From: Campylobacter sp. CCUG 57310
GTDB lineage: Bacteria > Campylobacterota > Campylobacteria > Campylobacterales > Campylobacteraceae
Direction: 5' to 3'
Assembly (NCBI RefSeq): GCF_013201975.1
Contig: NZ_CP053845.1
Span: 620,001-684,000 of the forward strand
DNA: 64,000 nt
The notes beneath the pieces are model-generated. The model was not told the origin of the DNA and did not search any database. It worked only from the letters and a program-made list of their open reading frames with translations. Below, one piece after another: positions 58,800-64,000 of the stretch. Within the stretch, counting starts at the first letter, position 1, and each line of letters begins with the position of its first letter. The position numbers and the translations under genes are program-made.

Positions 58800-60282
58800 T
58801 CTTACTCTTTTAAATTTACAAGAGCTAAATTTAGCCTCCATAGCGCCTATGCTTTCGCTTATAGTTTTTGGGCTGTTTATACTATGCATCGGCACTTTTA
58901 AAAAGGATCTTTCGCGCACTTTTTATACTGTTTTTTGCCTTATCGCCATAATGCTAAATATCGGCATAGTTATTGATTCAAACCGCATGATGAGCGGATT
59001 TTTCGGTCTCATGGTGATAGACGGCATATCTATCATCTCTCAGCTTGTCATACTTACGGCTTCTGCGCTGTTTATACCGCTTGCGCTTAGTACGAAGCGG
59101 TTTTTTGAATACGAGATGAGCGAGTATTACGCGCTATTTTTGTTTATGATAGCCGGATTTGAATTTATGGTTAGTAGCAACAACCTTATTTTGATATTTA
59201 TCGGGCTTGAGACCTCATCTCTTGCGCTTTATACGCTTATCGCGCTTCATAACAAACTAAAATCCATAGAAGCTGCGATTAAATATTTTACTATGGGTGC
59301 TTTGGGCGCCGGATTTTTCGTATTTGGTGCGGCGATGTTTTATCTTGCAAGCGGAAGTTTGGAGATAAATTTTACCGGAGAGGTTATCAGGGATTTAAAT
59401 TTGCAAGATAGCATGGTGGTTATATTAGGGTGCGTTTTTATGTTTAGTGCGATTGGATTTAAGCTATCTTTGATACCTTTTCATACATGGGTGCCCGATG
59501 TCTATGAGGGCACAAACGCCCCTCTTGCAGGATACATGTCGGTAGTGCCTAAAGTCGCGGGATTTATAGTGGCGATGAGGCTTTTTGAAAGTCTTGCAAA
59601 TTCCGGTATCCAGTGGGTGCACGATATGCTTTATATAAGTGCGGTTTTAACGATGACTATAGCAAATTCGATGGCTCTTGTGCAACGCGACGTCAAGCGA
59701 ATGCTTGCTCTTAGCTCCATAGCTCACGCGGGCTTTGTGCTTTGTGCGATAGTTGTCGGCACAAGCGAGGCTAATACGGCGCTATTTTTGTATTGGATTA
59801 TGTTTTTGTTTGCGAATTTAGGCGCATTTTCGATGCTTTGGGTTGCACGCTGCGATGATACGGTGTGTTGGGACAGGAGATTTAAGCATCCTTACGAAAA
59901 ATTTGCAGGACTTATAAAGACTTTGCCAAGTTATGCCGTAATAATGGCTATTTTTATGGTTGCCCTTGCCGGAATTCCTCCTTTTAGCGTCTTTTGGGGC
60001 AAAATTTATCTCATTTTTGCAGCCGTTGCAAGCGATCACATCGTCTTAGCCGTGATTATGGTTTTAAACAGCGCTTTGGCGATTTATTATTATCTAAAGC
60101 TTGTTGTTTATATGTTTTTAAAAGAGCCTGTGGTTAAAGATAAAAACCTCTACATCGCAAATACTTCAAACGCTCTTAAGGTTATCGTCGGCTTTGCGGT
60201 CATCACTACTTTAACGGCTATGCTTATGATAAATCCACTGCTTGAGTTTATCGCCAAATTTGTAGTTGCAAGTGGTTTTTAA
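58792..60282 (+). CDS. nuoN: Complex I subunit N
   Basis: 496 residues, antiporter-like subunit with about 14 helices; FIGLETSSLALYTLIALH (about 136-153) and FHTWVPDVYEGTNAPLAGYMSVVPKVAGF are diagnostic. Last nuo gene; pflA follows after 24 bases, as in C. jejuni. Confidence 0.97.
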   Translation: MNNLTLLNLQELNLASIAPMLSLIVFGLFILCIGTFKKDLSRTFYTVFCLIAIMLNIGIVIDSNRMMSGFFGLMVIDGISIISQLVILTASALFIPLALSTKRFFEYEMSEYYALFLFMIAGFEFMVSSNNLILIFIGLETSSLALYTLIALHNKLKSIEAAIKYFTMGALGAGFFVFGAAMFYLASGSLEINFTGEVIRDLNLQDSMVVILGCVFMFSAIGFKLSLIPFHTWVPDVYEGTNAPLAGYMSVVPKVAGFIVAMRLFESLANSGIQWVHDMLYISAVLTMTIANSMALVQRDVKRMLALSSIAHAGFVLCAIVVGTSEANTALFLYWIMFLFANLGAFSMLWVARCDDTVCWDRRFKHPYEKFAGLIKTLPSYAVIMAIFMVALAGIPPFSVFWGKIYLIFAAVASDHIVLAVIMVLNSALAIYYYLKLVVYMFLKEPVVKDKNLYIANTSNALKVIVGFAVITTLTAMLMINPLLEFIAKFVVASGF

Positions 60283-60306
60283 AATTAAACATCATATAAT
60301 ATCAAT

Positions 60307-62685
60307 ATGAAAAAATTAGCCATTTTATCTATTTTTCTTCTTGCTCCGCTTTTTGCGTTTGGCTTTTCTTTGACCTTAAATTCAGGCAAAGAGGCAAATA
60401 GAACTTATAGTGTCCTTCATCTAAAAGACGAGAAGGAATTTAGCTGCAAGGAGCAAATTTTAGCTTACGATAAAAAGCTTTATGTATGCGAAATTTCTAG
60501 TAGTTCAATCCCTAAAATAGATGACAAGATACTCTCTTTGGTCAAGATAAATTTCACTCAAGATGAAAATACGACCAAGATAACCATAACTCCGCACGCA
60601 AATTCAAGGCTGATAAGCTATAAAAGCCCACTTTTTGGAAGTAGCGACGTAAAAGAAAGCAAAGATGAATTCGCTCTTCATCATACGATACTCATAGATT
60701 CTGCTTTGAGCGAATTTGATAAGCCAAAACAAGACGGCATAAATTTCGCTCCCAGCTTTAATGATATGAAACTTCCAAGCGTGGGAGCTCTTGATCTGAA
60801 CAAAGCTCCGATAGAAAACCCCGATAGCCACGATATAAATTTATATCTTGAAATCAAAAAAGACTATGACGCTAGGCGCTACGAAGCGGTTTTAGTTTCA
60901 ACTCAAACGGCTTTAAAAAGATATGCAAACAGTATATTTGCAAGCGAGTTTATGCTTTATCGCTTGCGAGCTCTTGATAAAATTTTAGAAAAAGAAGAGA
61001 ATTATAATGAAATTTTGCCTATGGATATCGCAAACGAAGGCAAAGCATGGATGAGACGATTTGCTTCTGATGAAAATTACTCCGAAGTGCTTTATCTTGT
61101 TACTAAATCATACATCAGGCAGGATATGATGAGCGATGCGAATTACACTCTTGATATACTGATGAACGAGCATTCAAACTCGCTTTGGACGAAGATGGCG
61201 ATACTTGAATTTGCAGATAAAATTTACAAAACGGGCAAAGCCGCCGACGCTATAAAAATGTATGAAAAGGTTCTTTACTCAACTAGTAGCGTAGATGTAG
61301 CAAGCAGAGCCGCTTTAGCCTTAGCGCAAACCAGTATAAATGCGGCGAAATTTGAGCAAGCTAAAGATTATATACTAAAAATTCTAAACGCAAATGAGAG
61401 CTATCTGCTAAACGATATATCTCAAGCCATGGAGCTTGCTGCCGTGTTTCACGAGCGTAAAATGGACGATGTGGCTTCAAGGATTTATGAGATCATAACC
61501 CAAAACTCTAACAGAAACGATGAACACTATGAAATAGTGCTTAAGAATTTAGCCCTTAGCTTAAGTAATACAAAAGATGTAAATAAAGCCTACGACTACT
61601 TAAAACGCTATAAAGATGAGTTTAAGGAGGGCGAATTTATCTCGCAAGTTCAAATGGGGCTTGATAGACTGTTTTTTGAACTTAACGAAAATAATGCAAC
61701 TAAACTTCACGAATACTACGATACTCTTATGGATAAATACGGTAAAAACGAAATAGCCCAAAGAGCTCTTAAAGAGCAGACCGGCTTATATCTAAAAGAG
61801 GGAAAATTCAGCGATGTGCTTCGCTATACAAACACGGCTCGCGATATGAACGATACCGAGGCGATCATTAGCGTAAATAATGCGGCTTTGGCGCTTGCTA
61901 ATGAGATGATTCGCCAAGACAACTGCAAAACAGTGGTTTCGCTAGTGGAAAACTATGAGATAAGCGGTCGTATAGAGGCGAAATTTAAGCTGTTTAATTG
62001 CTATATGAGGCTTTTAAGGTTTGAAAGCGCTTATGAGCTAGCACGTGCTAATATAAATTCGCAAGATATGCTTGATCGTATCGAGTGGCTCATAAATTTA
62101 AGCTCCGCACTTATCAAAGTAGAAAAGTATGCCGAGGCTTTGCGCGTGGCTGATGAGGCACTTGCTATCGCGACTAAAGAGGAGTATGCGGACGTTTCGC
62201 CCGTGCTTTTTTATCGCTTTGAAGCTTTGCTTAAACTTAACCGAATAAGCGACGCAGTAGCTACTATAAGCGCGATAGAGACGCTTAGAGAAGATGATTT
62301 TAAGGTTATTGAAACCTATGATAAAATTTCAAGCGCAACTTATGCAAGTAGCGATTTTGTAAAATCCGCCGTCTATGCCAAAAAAGCCATTGAACTACAA
62401 AAAAGGCTAAATATCACTACCTTTAGCCCGAAAATAAATTTTGAATACATTGATTCTTTAAATAGGCTTGATAGGCTTGATGAAGCGGTGCAAGCGTCAA
62501 AAGAGCTTGTAGGTTCGCGACTTTTGCCAAGCGATAGAGCCAGAGCGCTTGCTCAAATTTCAGAGATTTATATCAAGCGTAAGCAACCAAGCGAGGCGAA
62601 GCCTTATATAAAAGAGTGCTTGGAGCTAAATTTTGAAAGTTCGTGGAAGAGTATCTGCGAGCAGCAATTAAGGCTCGTGGAGTAG
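60307..62685 (+). CDS. pflA: Paralysed-flagellum protein PflA (periplasmic TPR)
   Basis: 792 residues. Signal peptide (1-18, ending FAFG), N-terminal beta-rich region (20-160), then TPR/SLR helical repeats (about 175-790). Length and the position directly after nuoN match PflA of C. jejuni, which with PflB forms the periplasmic scaffold that recruits the extra stator units of the flagellar motor. No clear ribosome binding site of consensus strength; ATG at 60307. Identity is mostly by synteny, length and architecture. Confidence 0.87.
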   Translation: MKKLAILSIFLLAPLFAFGFSLTLNSGKEANRTYSVLHLKDEKEFSCKEQILAYDKKLYVCEISSSSIPKIDDKILSLVKINFTQDENTTKITITPHANSRLISYKSPLFGSSDVKESKDEFALHHTILIDSALSEFDKPKQDGINFAPSFNDMKLPSVGALDLNKAPIENPDSHDINLYLEIKKDYDARRYEAVLVSTQTALKRYANSIFASEFMLYRLRALDKILEKEENYNEILPMDIANEGKAWMRRFASDENYSEVLYLVTKSYIRQDMMSDANYTLDILMNEHSNSLWTKMAILEFADKIYKTGKAADAIKMYEKVLYSTSSVDVASRAALALAQTSINAAKFEQAKDYILKILNANESYLLNDISQAMELAAVFHERKMDDVASRIYEIITQNSNRNDEHYEIVLKNLALSLSNTKDVNKAYDYLKRYKDEFKEGEFISQVQMGLDRLFFELNENNATKLHEYYDTLMDKYGKNEIAQRALKEQTGLYLKEGKFSDVLRYTNTARDMNDTEAIISVNNAALALANEMIRQDNCKTVVSLVENYEISGRIEAKFKLFNCYMRLLRFESAYELARANINSQDMLDRIEWLINLSSALIKVEKYAEALRVADEALAIATKEEYADVSPVLFYRFEALLKLNRISDAVATISAIETLREDDFKVIETYDKISSATYASSDFVKSAVYAKKAIELQKRLNITTFSPKINFEYIDSLNRLDRLDEAVQASKELVGSRLLPSDRARALAQISEIYIKRKQPSEAKPYIKECLELNFESSWKSICEQQLRLVE

Positions 62686-62703
62686 GGCGCAAGGAAGCCG
62701 TGC

Positions 62704-63228
62704 TTGAATTTGGACGAGAAATTTATCCTAATACCGGGATATCTAAAGCTAAAATTTAATACGCTAAGAAAAATTAGAGCTTACGTTTTAGCTCCTTTTT
62801 ACGCGTGGATTTGCGTGCTTGTCTTGTTTATCCTGCTTATGCCTTTTGAATTTGCTTTAAAGTCTATCGCAAGCTCGCTTCAAACTCCTGAGCATACTGT
62901 TTATTGGGCTTTATGTATCGGTGCTTTTATTTTTTCGCTTGCTTTTTTCTTGCGTAGAGTAAGGAGAGATAAGAGCCTAAAATTTAGCCTTTTGTTTGTA
63001 AATAATCCTAGACTTAGCCTTAGAATTTTTAAACTTGAAATGGCTGTGTTGTTTTTTATGTTTATCGGGAATTTACTGATTTTGTTTATTATGTTGTTTT
63101 TTATTGATTACTTGGATGTTGGGATTGTGGAAAATTTTCTTGCATTTTCATATCCTATCTGTTTTTTGGTTTTTATAGCTTGCGTTTGGGCGAATAAAAT
63201 TGAATTTGAGCCAAAAAGTGAAGTTTAG
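62704..63228 (+). CDS. Uncharacterised four-helix membrane protein
   Basis: 174 residues from a TTG at 62704; the start is uncertain because no good ribosome binding site is visible. Four hydrophobic helices (about 30-50, 65-85, 110-135, 145-165) with a basic cytoplasmic loop (RRVRRDKSLKF, about 88-98). No motif recognised. Lies 18 bases after pflA, so probably cotranscribed. Confidence 0.55.
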   Translation: MNLDEKFILIPGYLKLKFNTLRKIRAYVLAPFYAWICVLVLFILLMPFEFALKSIASSLQTPEHTVYWALCIGAFIFSLAFFLRRVRRDKSLKFSLLFVNNPRLSLRIFKLEMAVLFFMFIGNLLILFIMLFFIDYLDVGIVENFLAFSYPICFLVFIACVWANKIEFEPKSEV

Positions 63229-63229
63229 C

Positions 63230-63256
63230 AAGAGCTGAAATATACCGCTCTTATTT
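63230..63256 (+). terminator. Terminator after the pflA transcript
   Basis: AAGAGC (63230-63235) pairs with GCTCTT (63247-63252) around an 11-base loop, followed by ATTTCTTC. Also lies downstream of the convergent PBP gene. Confidence 0.6.
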
Positions 63257-63318
63257 CTTCTTGTTGTCTAAATTTTGGCTGTTTTGATGTTAAACAAATA
63301 TATGAAGCAAAAGGATGA

Positions 63319-64000
63319 TTAAAATATCATCCCTTCGTTATCTTGCTTGATTAGATTATCCTCGGCGTCTTGCTTTGGAAGCGGTGAAATTTTCGTATAA
63401 AGTTCGTCTTTGCCCTCATATATCGTGTGAAAAACACCCTCGGGTTCGGTAAAATTTTTCTTTGAATTTGGAAATTCCTTCATATAACTTTGCACAAATT
63501 TTTTAAAGACAGGCGCGGCTGTTCGTCCGCCACCCTCGATTTTTCTCATCGGAGTGTTGTTATCGTTGCCGTACCATACGATCACTTGAATTTCAGGAGT
63601 ATAACCGCAAAACCATGCGTCTATGTTGTTGTTTGTAGTTCCCGTTTTACCCGCAACCTGCACGCCCGCGATTTTGGCATTTTGTCCGGTGCCGCTGTTT
63701 ACGACGGTTTTTAGCATATCGTTCATCAGGTATGCCTGCTCAGGCTCGGTTACTCTTGTGCGTTTTGGCTCGAAGATAGTTTCTATGTTTTGCGCGCTCA
63801 TAACTCTTCGAATGAGTGTTGGCTCAACCATCTCGCCCTGATTTGAAAATATAGAGTAGAATTTAGAAAACTCAAGCGGAGAGATCCCAAGGCTTCCAAG
63901 TGCTACGGACAAATCTTTTGGTACGTTTTTAAAGCCAAGCTCGCTTAAGCGTTTATAAACAGTGTCAAGTCCGATTTCACTAAGTAAATTTATAGTAGCT
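63319..64000 (-). CDS. pbpA: Penicillin-binding protein 1A, C-terminal part (cut by window edge)
   Basis: The frame is open to the window end on the minus strand, giving 226 C-terminal residues of a class A PBP of about 650. The transpeptidase KTG box is visible in AGKTGTTNNNIDAWFCGYTP; the SxxK serine and SxN motif and the glycosyltransferase domain lie outside. Family: bifunctional peptidoglycan polymerase and cross-linker in the inner membrane. A Lys/Glu-rich C-terminal tail of about 55 residues follows the fold. Convergent with the pflA transcript. Confidence 0.93.
   Translation of the reverse strand, partial: ATINLLSEIGLDTVYKRLSELGFKNVPKDLSVALGSLGISPLEFSKFYSIFSNQGEMVEPTLIRRVMSAQNIETIFEPKRTRVTEPEQAYLMNDMLKTVVNSGTGQNAKIAGVQVAGKTGTTNNNIDAWFCGYTPEIQVIVWYGNDNNTPMRKIEGGGRTAAPVFKKFVQSYMKEFPNSKKNFTEPEGVFHTIYEGKDELYTKISPLPKQDAEDNLIKQDNEGMIF

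Overview
The window is a stretch of a Campylobacter chromosome (Campylobacterota, formerly Epsilonproteobacteria). Evidence: a 16S-23S-5S rRNA operon of Campylobacter type with tRNA-Ala and tRNA-Ile in the spacer and an intervening sequence in helix 45 of 23S; a 14-gene nuo operon in which NuoE and NuoF are replaced by two short proteins and which is followed by pflA; the futalosine menaquinone gene mqnE; an epsilon-type CheZ; and generally AT-rich DNA. From the 16S variable regions and gene content I would place it near the C. concisus / curvus / rectus / showae / mucosalis group. That placement is inference, not a measured match.

Layout. 1-4.5 kb: C-terminal end of a molybdopterin sulfur-compound reductase (Psr/Phs A), its Fe-S subunit B and membrane subunit C, then a response regulator and histidine kinase that run on directly. 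4.5-9.6 kb: a lone Cache sensor with a HIT protein, a DJ-1-like protein with a Cys-rich Sel1-repeat protein, and two uncharacterised genes. 9.6-14 kb: glmS and a GlnD-like protein whose nucleotidyltransferase motif is lost. 14-18.7 kb: mqnE, a purine permease, a phosphoribosyltransferase, a GT39-like membrane protein and an orphan pseudopilin. 19.1-24.9 kb: rRNA operon with processing stems visible. 25.4-26.4 kb: a ComEA-like protein with a Lys-rich tail, a run of nine G, and the broken C-terminal end of a methyltransferase. 26.8-27.65 kb: nine tRNA genes on the minus strand behind a consensus sigma-70 promoter, with an internal duplication. 28-30.4 kb: glnA and a histidinol-phosphatase-like gene.

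30.4-41.7 kb is a dense plus-strand housekeeping block (cheZ, U32 peptidase, purE, glyQ, nif3-like, waaA, rluA-type, ffh, rpsP, khpA, rimM, trmD, rplS). 42.2-46.5 kb holds a cupin and an aspartate/fumarate module (aspA, dcu, aspartate racemase). 46.7-60.3 kb is the nuo operon, followed by pflA, a small membrane protein and, on the other strand, the C-terminal end of penicillin-binding protein 1A.

Taken together the genes describe a microaerobic or anaerobic respiring organism: quinone synthesis (mqnE), flavodoxin-type complex I, sulfur-compound reduction and aspartate-fumarate metabolism. I did not find a defence island, prophage, CRISPR array or obvious new multigene system. The items most worth a second look are the GlnD-like/GlmS pair read together with a glutamine synthetase lacking the adenylylation tyrosine, the duplicated tRNA array with C34 anticodons for Glu and Lys, the junction at the G9 tract, a structured element in the rRNA spacer, the lone Cache sensor, and the EIDAL-like peptides at both ends of CheZ.
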